From contig NZ_CP030287.1 in assembly GCF_003287935.1 (NCBI RefSeq), positions 5,783,022 to 5,847,021 of the forward strand: a DNA stretch of 64,000 nucleotides, read 5' to 3'. Made by a program: the position numbers and the translations under genes. The stretch is from Streptomyces sp. ICC1. GTDB taxonomy: Bacteria; Actinomycetota; Actinomycetes; Streptomycetales; Streptomycetaceae. A model generated the notes under the pieces. It saw nothing but the letters and a program-made list of their open reading frames with translations. It was not told the DNA's origin and searched no databases. Shown here piece after piece: positions 16,329 through 24,559 of this stretch (within the stretch, counting starts at the first letter, position 1; each line of letters opens with the position of its first letter).

Positions 16329-17318
16329 GTGCCACATCTCGCAGCGGTGGGCCCGTCCGACGGCCTCGCCCACATCGGTGGGGAGCGCCTCGCGGGCGAG
16401 GAGTCCGCACGCGGCGCCGTGCGGTCGGAGCGACGCAAGGAGATTTTGCGCCAGCGCCGGGAGGAACTGGGGCTGAGCCAGGAAGACCTGGCGGCGCGGC
16501 TGCGCATCAGCGTGCGGGCGTACGGGAATTGGGAGCGCGGCCTGGTCAAGGAGTGGACGGACCGCAAGCTGCTCGCCCTGGCCGAGGCCCTGGAGATGAG
16601 CGAGCGCCAGTGCTTCTGGCTCTTCCGGGTCATGGTCGACCGCGACCCGCCGCCCACCTGGCGCGCGGCCGAGGAGAACCGGCTGCCCGCCGACCCGGCC
16701 CAGCGCGACTACCTGTGTGACTACGCGGCCCTCATGGAGGCCGTGCCCTACCCGAGTTTCCTCGTGGACCACCGCTGGGACGTGGCCCTGACCAACTCGG
16801 CGTTCGACCGGCTCTTCCAGTCGGTCCGCCCGCACCCGACCGCCCTGCCGGACGACAACTTCCTGCGCTTCGTGCTGTTCCACCCGGACGCCGCAGCCGT
16901 GCTGGAGGACCACGAACCGGCCTGGTGCGTACCGCTGCTGGCCCGGTTCGCGACCGCGCTGGCCGCGGCCCCGGAGGACGAGGGGCTGCGCAGCATCCGC
17001 CAGGAGGTGGCCCGCGACCCGTTCATGGAGGCCGCCTACCGGTACGGGGTGCCGCACTGGCTGACCACGCACGGGGCCGAGGCGGCGGAACAGGACGGGG
17101 CGGTGCGCACGGTGCGCCACCCCGACCCGGGCTGGGGCCTGGTGCGCTGCCGGATGGTGGCGGAATCCAGCCGGATGCTCGACGGGATGGGACTGACCCG
17201 GATGACCATGGTCCTCTCGGCGCCGCAGGGTCTGCCGACCGGTCCGGTCCGCGGCGGCGCGGGTGCGCAGCCGCACCAGGTGCCGCGGCTGCGGGCCGTG
17301 CCGTCGCCGGTGGACTGA
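16329..17318 (+). CDS. XRE-family regulator with MmyB-like domain
   Basis: A 329-residue regulator. The helix-turn-helix lies at about residues 38-75 (LGLSQEDLAARLRISVRAYG then NWERG); residues about 120-300 form an MmyB-like sensor domain (PYPSFLVDHRWDVALTNSAF, DNFLRFVLFHPDA). GTG 16329 is supported by GGGGGAG seven bases upstream. Divergent from the XRE/HExxH/MAB_1171c operon and sharing a 223-bp control region with it, so cross-regulation is likely. The 3' end is 55 bp before the GH4 gene. Confidence 0.85.
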   Translation: MPHLAAVGPSDGLAHIGGERLAGEESARGAVRSERRKEILRQRREELGLSQEDLAARLRISVRAYGNWERGLVKEWTDRKLLALAEALEMSERQCFWLFRVMVDRDPPPTWRAAEENRLPADPAQRDYLCDYAALMEAVPYPSFLVDHRWDVALTNSAFDRLFQSVRPHPTALPDDNFLRFVLFHPDAAAVLEDHEPAWCVPLLARFATALAAAPEDEGLRSIRQEVARDPFMEAAYRYGVPHWLTTHGAEAAEQDGAVRTVRHPDPGWGLVRCRMVAESSRMLDGMGLTRMTMVLSAPQGLPTGPVRGGAGAQPHQVPRLRAVPSPVD

Positions 17319-17335
17319 CCGGGCGGGGGAGACTG

Positions 17336-17354
17336 GTGCCACGAAACGTGGCAC
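17336..17354. promoter_or_regulatory. perfect 8-bp inverted repeat upstream of GH4 gene, candidate operator
   Basis: GTGCCACGAAACGTGGCAC: perfect 8-bp arms around AAA, ending 19 bp before the GTG start of the glycosidase. Position and symmetry suggest a sugar-responsive repressor site; it is too close to the start to be a terminator of the upstream gene alone, although that remains possible. Confidence 0.45.
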
Positions 17355-17373
17355 TGCGAAAGGCGGTAAGGGC

Positions 17374-18723
17374 GTGCGGCTGACGATCCTCGGCGGGGGC
17401 GGCTTCCGGGTACCGCTCGTCTACGGAGCCCTGCTCGGCGACCACGCCGAGGGCAGGGTGTCGCACGTGACCCTCTACGACGAGGACGCGGGCCGGCTCA
17501 CCACCATGGCGCGCGTGCTCGCGGATCAGGCCGACGGGATCGCGGACGCCCCGGCCGTCACGGCCACCACCGATCTCGACGAGGCCCTGCGCGGCGCGGA
17601 CTTCGTGTTTTCGGCCATTCGTGTCGGCGGCCTGGAGGGGCGCGCCGCGGACGAGCGGATCGCCCTGGCCGAGGGGGTGCTGGGCCAGGAGACGGTGGGC
17701 GCGGGCGGGATCGCGTACGGCCTGCGGACCGTTCCGGTGGCCCGGGAGATCGCGCGCAGGGTGGCGCGCCTCGCCCCCGAGGCGTGGGTCATCAACTTCA
17801 CCAACCCGGCCGGGGTGGTCACCGAAGCCATGGCCGAGGAGCTCGGCGACCGGGTCATCGGGATCTGCGACTCGCCCGTCGGGCTCGGACGGCGGATCGC
17901 CCGGCTGCTCGGCGCGCGGCCCGAGGACGCCTGGATCGACTACGTGGGCCTCAACCACCTGGGCTGGGTGCGCGGGCTGCGGATCGGCGGCCGGGACGAG
18001 CTGCCCCGGCTGCTGGCCGACGCCGAGGCGCTGGAGTCCTTCGAGGAGGGCCGGCTGTTCGGCGCGGACTGGCTGCGCTCGCTCGGGGCCATCCCCAACG
18101 AGTACCTGCACTACTACTACTTCAACCGCGACACCGTCCGGGCCTACCAGGGGGCCGAGCAGACGCGCGGGGCGTTCCTGCGCGACCAGCAGCGCGGCTT
18201 CTACGCCGAGGCCGGGCGGCCGGGGCAGCCGGCCGGGGCGGCGCTGGCCGCCTGGGACCGGACGCGGGCCGAGCGCGAGGCCACGTACATGTCCGAGAAC
18301 CGCGAGGTCGCGGGCGTCGGCGCGCGGGACGAGAGCGACCTGGAGTCGGGCGGGTACGAGAAGGTGGCCCTCGCCCTGATGCGGGCCATCGCCCGGGACG
18401 AGCGCGCCACGCTGATCCTGAACGTCCGCAACCGCGGCACCCTCGCCGTGCTCGACGACCGGGCGGTCATCGAGGTGCCGTGCCTGGTCGACGCCAACGG
18501 GGCCCACCCGGTCGCCGTCGACCCGTTGCCGCTGCACGCGGCCGGCCTGGTGACCTCGGTCAAGGCCGCCGAGCGGGAGGTCCTGGCGGCCGCGGCGAGC
18601 GGATCGCGGGCGGACGCCGTCAAGGCCTTCGCGCTGCACCCGCTGGTGGACTCGGTCGGGGTGGCCCGGCGGCTGGTGGAGGCGTACGCGGCGGAGCACC
18701 CGGGCCTCGGCTACCTGCGCTGA
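17374..18723 (+). CDS. glycoside hydrolase family 4 (6-phospho-beta-glucosidase type)
   Basis: A 449-residue NAD- and metal-dependent glycosidase that cleaves sugars by an oxidation-elimination mechanism. The nucleotide-binding loop is TILGGGGFRVPLVYGAL (residues 3-19); INFTNPAGVV, GICDSPVGLGRR (metal-ligand Cys) and VGLNHLGWVRG (metal-ligand His) are family signatures. GTG 17374 gives the normal N-terminus directly before the dinucleotide-binding strand. The true substrate could be a phosphorylated or plain beta-glucoside; no PTS gene is visible nearby. A GC-rich repeat duplicating the stop context follows. Confidence 0.88.
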   Translation: MRLTILGGGGFRVPLVYGALLGDHAEGRVSHVTLYDEDAGRLTTMARVLADQADGIADAPAVTATTDLDEALRGADFVFSAIRVGGLEGRAADERIALAEGVLGQETVGAGGIAYGLRTVPVAREIARRVARLAPEAWVINFTNPAGVVTEAMAEELGDRVIGICDSPVGLGRRIARLLGARPEDAWIDYVGLNHLGWVRGLRIGGRDELPRLLADAEALESFEEGRLFGADWLRSLGAIPNEYLHYYYFNRDTVRAYQGAEQTRGAFLRDQQRGFYAEAGRPGQPAGAALAAWDRTRAEREATYMSENREVAGVGARDESDLESGGYEKVALALMRAIARDERATLILNVRNRGTLAVLDDRAVIEVPCLVDANGAHPVAVDPLPLHAAGLVTSVKAAEREVLAAAASGSRADAVKAFALHPLVDSVGVARRLVEAYAAEHPGLGYLR

Positions 18724-18805
18724 CGGCTCCCGCACCTCTGCGCCGACGGCCTGGTGCGCCCGCTCTGACGGCCCGGTGCGCCCGCGCTGACGGCCTGCGC
18801 GACCG
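18721..18805. repeat. degenerate tandem repeat starting at the GH4 stop codon
   Basis: The stop context CGCTGACGGC recurs at about 18764 (CTCTGACGGC) and 18785 (CGCTGACGGC), separated by copies of GGTGCGCCCGC. It repeats the stop codon three times in different frames. Confidence 0.6.
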
Positions 18806-18860
18806 TCCGATGGACTTGCCCCGGACGGGCTAACGCCGCATGCGGCCGGGCGGGGGCACT

Positions 18861-20954
18861 GTGAGAGTGCGAGATGTGACCACAGCCGAAGGTGCAGCCC
18901 CCGTCATGGCCGCCGCGGGACCCCCCGTGCTCGACCGGCGCACGCGCAACGTCGTATTCGGCACGATCATGCTGGGCGTGCTGCTGGCTGCCCTGGACCA
19001 GACGATCGTGGGCACGGCGCTGCCCACGATCGTGGCGGACCTGGGCGGCGGCGACCACATGTCGTGGGTCGTGACCTCCTACCTCCTCACGGAGACGGTC
19101 GCGACCGTGCTCGTGGGCAAGTTCGGCGACCTCTTCGGCCGGAAACTGGTCTTCCAGGTCTCCGCCATCGTCTTCATCACCGGCTCGTTCCTGTGCGGCC
19201 TGGCGAGCAACATGACCCTGCTCATCGTGTGGCGGGGCATCCAGGGCATCGGCGCCGGCGGGCTGATGGTCACCGCGATGGCGCTGATCGCCGACGTGGT
19301 CCCGCTGCGCGAACGCGGCAAGTACCAGGGCGCCATCGGCGCCGTCTTCGGCGTCGCGACGGTGATCGGTCCGTTGCTCGGCGGCCTCTTCACCGACCAC
19401 CTGACCTGGCGCTGGGCGTTCTACGTGAACGTGCCGATCGCGATCCTGGTCGTGGTGGCGGCCGCGAAGACGATCCCCTCCGTGCGCGCCGCCGGCAAGC
19501 CGGTCATCGACTACCTGGGCATCGCGATGGTCGCGATCGGCGCGAGCGCGCTGATCCTGGCCACGAGCCTGGGCGGGAACGCGTACGCCTGGAGCTCGGC
19601 GCTCATCGTCGCGCTCTTCGTGGGCGGCGCCCTGGCACTGGCGCTGTTCTGCCTGGTGGAGACCCGGGCCGCGCAGCCGATGCTGCCGATGCGGCTGTTT
19701 TCCAACCCCGTCTTCTCGGTCTGCTCCGTCCTCAGCTTCGTCGTCGGCTTCGCGATGCTCGGCGCGATGACCTTCCTGCCGACGTACCTGCAGTACGTGG
19801 ACGGGGACTCCGCCACGGTCTCGGGCGTACGGACGCTGCCGCTGGTCATCGGCCTGCTGATCGCGTCGGTCTTCAGCGGCAACGTCACGAGCAAGACCGG
19901 GCACTACCGGATCTTCCCGATCGTGGGCTGCGCCGTGATGGGCGTCGGGCTCTACCTGCTGTCGCGCATGGGGCCCCAGTCCAACGCCTGGCTGGAATCG
20001 CTGTACATGTTCGTCCTCGGTGCCGGCATCGGCCTGAGCATGCAGGTGCTGACCATCGCCGTGCAGAACACCGTGGACTACGCCGACCTCGGCACCGCGA
20101 CCTCGGGCGTCACCTTCTTCCGTACGCTCGGCAGCGCCTTCGGGACCGCCGTCTTCGGCACGATCTACGCCAACACCCTGGGGCCCGCGCTGGCGAAGGG
20201 GGTGGCGGAGGCGGCGCGCGCGACCGGGCAGGACCCGCAGCAACTGGCCGCGGCGGCGCAGAGCCCACAGGGCGTGCACGGGCTCGATCCGGCCGCGGCG
20301 GGGCCGATCATCAACGCGTACGCGGACACCCTGCACACGGTGTTCCTGTGGACCGTGCCGGTGGCGGTGGTCGGATTCGTCGTCGCGCTGTTCCTCAAGC
20401 AGGTCAAGCTGCGCGACAGCGCCAGGGCCGGATCCACGGACATGGGCGACGGCTTCGGCTCGCCCGCCACGGCCTCCGGGGACTCGGCGAAGCTGCTGGA
20501 GCTGGCTGTCGGCAAGCTCGTGCGGAGCATGGGAACGGACACCGCGCGCGGGATCGTCGAGGCCTCGGACACCCGGCTGGACATGGCGGGCGCGTGGGCG
20601 GTCATGCAGGTGGACCTGATGACCCGCACGGTCGGCCACGCGAGCCTCGGATTCATCGCGACGCGCAGGCACCTGCCCCCGGAGGTGCTGGTGCCGGTCT
20701 TCGAGCGGATGGTGGACGAGGGTTACCTGACGCGCCAGAACGGCTTCTACGCGCACACCCCGGCGGGGGAGCGGGAGGCGGGCGTGATCTCGGGCGCGTG
20801 GGCGCAGTGGCTGGGCGACCAGTTGGAGAAGGACCGCGGCCGCCCGCGCAGCGCGGAGCTGCGGGCCGCGGCGGACGCCATCGCGAAGCGGCTGCTCGCG
20901 GAGGACCTGGGCGACGGCAACTTCGCCCCGCGCGCGATGGCGGGCCGGGGGTAG
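18861..20954 (+). CDS. DHA2 MFS exporter with C-terminal winged-helix (MarR-like) domain
   Basis: About 697 residues. Residues 1 to about 520 are a 14-helix EmrB/QacA-type drug:H+ antiporter (LLAALDQTIVGTALPTIVADL, motif A GKFGDLFGRKLVFQ, motif C region GVATVIGPLLGGLFTDH). After a short linker (DSARAGSTDMGDG), residues about 545-690 look like a MarR-type winged helix with LPPEVLVPVFERMVDEGYL and LTRQNGFYAHTPAGEREA. This fusion is known in actinomycetes and may sense drug at the membrane. Start is uncertain: GTG 18861 has a G-rich ribosome site; ATG 18840 and GTG 18876 are alternatives. The stop is 4 bp before an adapter-like sequence, so the natural downstream context is unknown. Confidence 0.83.
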   Translation: MRVRDVTTAEGAAPVMAAAGPPVLDRRTRNVVFGTIMLGVLLAALDQTIVGTALPTIVADLGGGDHMSWVVTSYLLTETVATVLVGKFGDLFGRKLVFQVSAIVFITGSFLCGLASNMTLLIVWRGIQGIGAGGLMVTAMALIADVVPLRERGKYQGAIGAVFGVATVIGPLLGGLFTDHLTWRWAFYVNVPIAILVVVAAAKTIPSVRAAGKPVIDYLGIAMVAIGASALILATSLGGNAYAWSSALIVALFVGGALALALFCLVETRAAQPMLPMRLFSNPVFSVCSVLSFVVGFAMLGAMTFLPTYLQYVDGDSATVSGVRTLPLVIGLLIASVFSGNVTSKTGHYRIFPIVGCAVMGVGLYLLSRMGPQSNAWLESLYMFVLGAGIGLSMQVLTIAVQNTVDYADLGTATSGVTFFRTLGSAFGTAVFGTIYANTLGPALAKGVAEAARATGQDPQQLAAAAQSPQGVHGLDPAAAGPIINAYADTLHTVFLWTVPVAVVGFVVALFLKQVKLRDSARAGSTDMGDGFGSPATASGDSAKLLELAVGKLVRSMGTDTARGIVEASDTRLDMAGAWAVMQVDLMTRTVGHASLGFIATRRHLPPEVLVPVFERMVDEGYLTRQNGFYAHTPAGEREAGVISGAWAQWLGDQLEKDRGRPRSAELRAAADAIAKRLLAEDLGDGNFAPRAMAGRG

Positions 20955-20958
20955 GGGC

Positions 20959-20986
20959 TGGGCTCGGAGATGTGTATAAGGGACAG
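20959..20986 (+). other. Illumina Nextera read-2 adapter remnant (assembly artefact)
   Basis: TGGGCTCGG followed by AGATGTGTATAAGGGACAG. This matches the end of the Nextera read-2 adapter and the 19-bp Tn5 mosaic end at 27 of 28 positions (one A to G change in AAGAGACAG). The adapter tail is to the left and genomic insert to the right. It is not native DNA; treat the junction as artificial. Confidence 0.92.
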
Positions 20987-21093
20987 CGGTGCCGTCGTGC
21001 ATGAAGGGTCCTGGAGTTCAGGGGGAATTCGCCGGACGCCCCATAACCTGCCGTCCCGAGCCGGGATAAGTCAACAGGTCCGCCGCACCGCTG

Positions 21094-21107
21094 CTTAAGC
21101 GCTTCAG
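21094..21107. promoter_or_regulatory. LacI-type operator candidate
   Basis: CTTAAGCGCTTCAG is symmetrical at six of seven pairs around a central CG, as in LacI/GalR operators. TTGACA lies 5 bp to the right (21113-21118), followed by a second inverted repeat, TTCAG-CCGT-CTGAA (21128-21141). The group is about 170-210 bp upstream of the LacI-family gene and suggests autoregulation. Confidence 0.45.
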
Positions 21108-21303
21108 TCCTGTTGACAGAAGGGTTTCAGCCGTCTGAAGCTACGTGCACTAATGCGGTTTAGCTCTGGTTTTGTTGTCGTCGAACGGTGTTGTCGCACA
21201 AGGAAGTCCGCGGAAATGGACCGTGGAATTGGTGTCACCGCCGGGACGGGATCGCGTACGGTCCGGCCATTGCCGTCCACGTCAGCGAGGGATGAGACAG
21301 GCC

Positions 21304-22335
21304 ATGGCCCGCAGACCCACCATCAAGGACATCGCCCGCCAGGCGGGGGTGTCGGAGAGCGCGGTCTCCTTCGCGCTCAACGACCGGCCGGGAGTCTCCG
21401 AGGGCACCCGCGCCCGTGTCCGCAAGGTCGCCGAAGAGCTCGGCTGGCAGCCCAACAGTGCGGCCCGCGCCCTCTCCGGCGAACGGTCCGGCGCCGTCGG
21501 GCTGGTCCTCGCCCGGCCGGCGCACACCCTCGGCGTCGAGTCCTTCTTCCTCCAGCTGGTCTCCGGCATCCAGGAGGTGCTGGCCGCCGGCCGGATCGCC
21601 CTGCTCTTCCAGGTCGCCCCGGACATCGAGGCCGAATGCGCCGTCTACCGCCGCTGGTGGGCCGAGCGGCGCGTCGACGGGGTCATCGTCGTGGACCCGA
21701 GGACCGACGACCCGCGCCCGGCCCTCCTCCAGCAGCTGGCCCTGCCCGCCGTCACCGTGGGGGAGACCGATCCGCCCTCCACGCTGTCCGCGGTCCGGGC
21801 GGACGACGCCGGCGCCATGGCCCAGGTCCTCGACCACCTGTGCGGGCTCGGCCACCGCCGGATCGCGCACGTGGCCGGACTGCCCGGGCTCGCCCACACC
21901 GAGCGCCGGATCCGCTCGCTGCGCGCCGAGGCGGACCGGCTCGGGCTCGGCCCGGGCGACGTGCGCTCGGTCCCCACCGACTACTCCGACGCCGAGGGCG
22001 CGGCGGCCACCCGGCGGATCCTCGCCGGGCCCCGGCCGCCGACCGCGATCGTCTACGACAACGACGTGATGGCGGTGGCGGGCGCCGCCGTCGCCGCCGA
22101 ACTGGGCATCCCCGTGCCGGACCGGCTCTCCCTCGTGGCCTGGGACGACTCCGCGCTCTGCCGGGTCACCCGCCCGCGGCTCACCGCGCTCGTCCGCGAT
22201 ACGGGGGCCTTCGGTCGGATCGCCGCCGAGGAGCTCCTCGCCGTCCTCGCCGGCAGCCCGCCGAGATCCAGGGAGAGCGAGCGGCCCCGGCTCGAGCCCC
22301 GTGAGAGTACGGCTCCGCCACCGGCCGCATACTGA
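21304..22335 (+). CDS. LacI-family transcriptional regulator
   Basis: A 343-residue repressor. The DNA-binding headpiece is TIKDIARQAGVSESAVSFAL (residues 5-24) with the hinge helix near NSAARALSG, followed by a periplasmic-binding-protein-like sugar domain (GLVLARP, VDGVIVVDPR, GHRRIAHVAGL, IVYDNDVMAVA, SLVAWDDS). ATG 21304 (MARRPT) is favoured; ATG 21292 is in frame four codons earlier, with GAGGG too close to it. It is 28 bp upstream of a ROK-family kinase gene in the same direction, a sugar-use pair; effector unknown. Confidence 0.9.
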   Translation: MARRPTIKDIARQAGVSESAVSFALNDRPGVSEGTRARVRKVAEELGWQPNSAARALSGERSGAVGLVLARPAHTLGVESFFLQLVSGIQEVLAAGRIALLFQVAPDIEAECAVYRRWWAERRVDGVIVVDPRTDDPRPALLQQLALPAVTVGETDPPSTLSAVRADDAGAMAQVLDHLCGLGHRRIAHVAGLPGLAHTERRIRSLRAEADRLGLGPGDVRSVPTDYSDAEGAAATRRILAGPRPPTAIVYDNDVMAVAGAAVAAELGIPVPDRLSLVAWDDSALCRVTRPRLTALVRDTGAFGRIAAEELLAVLAGSPPRSRESERPRLEPRESTAPPPAAY

Positions 22336-22363
22336 ATTCCGAGACCCTTTCTGGAGCGTCACC

Positions 22364-23371
22364 GTGATCACTCCCGCCCCCACGCCCGCACCCACCTCCG
22401 CGTTTCCCGGCCCCCGGGCCGGCGCGGGGGCCGAATCCGGCCTGACGGTCGCGATCGACATCGGCGGTACGAAGATCGCCGGCGCGCTGGTGGACGGCGA
22501 CGGCACGATGACGGCCACCACCCGGCGCCCGACCCCCGGCGCGGCGGACGGCGACACCGTCTTCGCCGCCGTCGCCGAGGTCGTCGCCGAGCTCGCGAAG
22601 TCCCCGCTGTGGCCCTCGGCGGTGCGCTGCGGCATCGGCAGCGCGGGCCCGGTGGACACCGCGCGCGGCACGGTGAGCCCGGTCAACATCGGCGCCTGGC
22701 GGGGCTACCCCGTCCAGGCCCGGGTGGAGGCGGAGCTCGCCTCGCACGGGGGGCGGATCCCGACGCTGCTGGCCGGCGACGGGGTGGCGATGACCGCCGC
22801 CGAACACTGGCTGGGCGCCGCCCGGGGGCACGCCAACGCGCTGTGCATGGTGGTGTCCACCGGCGTCGGCGGCGGACTGGTCCTGAACAACCGGCTCCAC
22901 CCCGGACCCACCGGGAACGCGGGCCACATCGGCCACATCAGCGTCGCCTTCGAGGGGGAGCCGTGCGCCTGCGGCGGCCGGGGCTGCGTGGAGTCCCTCG
23001 CCTCCGGCACCGCCATCGCACGCTGGGCCCTGGCCCAGGGCTGGACCCCGGCCGGGGACGCCACGGCCGCCGGAGCCGCCGCGGCCGCGGCCGCGGGCGA
23101 CCCGGTCGCGCTGGCTGCCTTCGACCGGGCCGGCCGGGCGCTGGCCGCGGCCATCGCCGCCACCGCCAGCCTCGTCGAGACCGACATCGCCGTCGTCGGA
23201 GGGGGCGTCGCCGCCGCCGGGGACACCCTCTTCGGGCCGATCCGCGCGCACCTCGCCTCGTACGCGACCCTGTCCTTCGTCAAGGACCTCCAGGTCGTCC
23301 CGGCGACGCTGGGCACCCACGCGGGCCTGATCGGCGCGGCCGCGGCGGCGATGATGCTGCTGCCGTCCTGA
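22364..23371 (+). CDS. ROK-family sugar kinase
   Basis: A 335-residue protein. The phosphate-binding motif AIDIGGTKIAGALVDGDG lies near residue 30; CGIGSAGPVD, STGVGGGLVLNNRL and GNAGHIGHIS are ROK kinase motifs, and CACGGRGCVESLASG carries the zinc-binding Cys cluster. It lacks an N-terminal helix-turn-helix, so it is an enzyme (glucokinase or N-acetylglucosamine/mannose kinase type) rather than a repressor. GTG 22364 has GGAG nine bases upstream. Probably co-transcribed with the LacI gene. Confidence 0.88.
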   Translation: MITPAPTPAPTSAFPGPRAGAGAESGLTVAIDIGGTKIAGALVDGDGTMTATTRRPTPGAADGDTVFAAVAEVVAELAKSPLWPSAVRCGIGSAGPVDTARGTVSPVNIGAWRGYPVQARVEAELASHGGRIPTLLAGDGVAMTAAEHWLGAARGHANALCMVVSTGVGGGLVLNNRLHPGPTGNAGHIGHISVAFEGEPCACGGRGCVESLASGTAIARWALAQGWTPAGDATAAGAAAAAAAGDPVALAAFDRAGRALAAAIAATASLVETDIAVVGGGVAAAGDTLFGPIRAHLASYATLSFVKDLQVVPATLGTHAGLIGAAAAAMMLLPS

Positions 23372-23450
23372 GCACGGCTCCGGCGGAGACCGCGCCGGGG
23401 CCCGCGCCGCGGCCCGTGACAGGGCCCGTGACAGGGCCCGCCACAGCGGC

Positions 23451-24446
23451 CTACGGCTTGACGGAGCGGTAGTACCGGGCCGCGCCCTCGTGCAGTTTCA
23501 GCGGATCGGTGTAGATCGCCGTCCGCAGGTCCACCAGCTGCGCCGCGTGCACCTCGTGCCCGATCGTGTCCCGGCTGAGGATCACGGTGCGGGTGAACTG
23601 CTCCGTCAGCTCGGCGCCCGTGTCCTCCCGGGTCACCAGCAGGTTCGGCACCGCCACGGTGGACACCGCCGAGGTGTTGCGGGCCCGCGCGTAGGCGTCC
23701 TGGGGCATCACCGCCGCCCGGTAGTAGCGGGCCGGGCTGCCGCTCTCCTGCAGCGCCTCCACCAGATCGCCGAGCTGCACGAGCCGGATCTCGAACCGCT
23801 CCGACAGCCCGCGCACGGCGTTGGTCGGCAGCCCGCCCGACCAGAAGAAGGCGTCGATCCGGCCCGCCTCCAGCTCCGCCGGCATGGTGTCGATGCCGAT
23901 CGACACCGGGGTGATGTCGCGGGCCGGGTCCAGCCTCGCCGCCGTGAGCAGCCGCTCCGAGATCAGCCGCACGCCCGAGCCGTCCTGGCCGACCGCGACC
24001 CGTTTGCCGCGCAGGTCCCGGGCCGACTGGACCGGGGAACCGGCGGGCACCACGAGCTGTACGTAGTCGTCGTAGAGCCGTACGCAGCCGCGCAGCCGGT
24101 CCGCGCCGGGCTTCCGGTCGAGCTGGTACTTGAACACCGCGTCCGCCGTGGCGACTGTGAAGTCCGCCTCGCCGGCGGCCACCCGCTGCAGGTTCTGCTG
24201 CGAGCCCTCGCTGGTCTGCAGCCGGACGTTCACGCCGGGCATGTTCTCGGCGAGCGACTGCTCCAGCAGCTGGCCGTAGAGGTGGTAGACACCGGTCTGG
24301 ACGCCGGTGCTGAAGGTGAGGTCCCCCTTCAGCTCGGGCTCCCCGAAGGGCCTCAGCCACCAGACGAGCGCGCACAGGACGGCCAGTACGGCCACCAGGG
24401 CCCGCAGGGCACGGCGCCTGCTGATCCGGGGCGGTACGAGAGGCAT
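23451..24446 (-). CDS. TAXI-family TRAP transporter solute-binding protein
   Basis: A 331-residue exported binding protein. The N-terminus is basic ([12 protein letters not shown]) followed by a hydrophobic helix (residues 13-30), then the TAXI domain: [64 protein letters not shown] proteins feed acidic substrates such as glutamate or 2-oxoglutarate to a TRAP permease; none is encoded nearby, so this may be an orphan receptor. ATG 24446 fits a leaderless promoter (CAGGAT seven bases upstream). Divergent from miaB with 113 bp between them. Confidence 0.82.
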   Translation of the reverse strand: MPLVPPRISRRRALRALVAVLAVLCALVWWLRPFGEPELKGDLTFSTGVQTGVYHLYGQLLEQSLAENMPGVNVRLQTSEGSQQNLQRVAAGEADFTVATADAVFKYQLDRKPGADRLRGCVRLYDDYVQLVVPAGSPVQSARDLRGKRVAVGQDGSGVRLISERLLTAARLDPARDITPVSIGIDTMPAELEAGRIDAFFWSGGLPTNAVRGLSERFEIRLVQLGDLVEALQESGSPARYYRAAVMPQDAYARARNTSAVSTVAVPNLLVTREDTGAELTEQFTRTVILSRDTIGHEVHAAQLVDLRTAIYTDPLKLHEGAARYYRSVKP

Positions 24447-24453
24447 GGCCGCG

Positions 24454-24459
24454 ATCCTG
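24454..24459 (-). promoter_or_regulatory. -10 element CAGGAT of a likely leaderless transcript
   Basis: On the minus strand CAGGAT ends 7 bp before the ATG of the TAXI gene; no ribosome site is visible. Confidence 0.4.
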
Positions 24460-24547
24460 CCACCGACCCGCCCTCCTGTCACGGCCCGCCCGGCCCGTCC
24501 GGCCGCCCCGCGCCCACCGTCGGGCCCCGGGTGCCCGACCCGACCCT

Positions 24548-24553
24548 TACCCT
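24548..24553 (+). promoter_or_regulatory. -10 element TACCCT of miaB, leaderless type
   Basis: TACCCT ends 6 bp before GTG 24560, and this stretch has no Shine-Dalgarno. It supports GTG 24560 as the miaB start over the GTG nine codons later. Confidence 0.45.
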
Positions 24554-24559
24554 TGCTGG

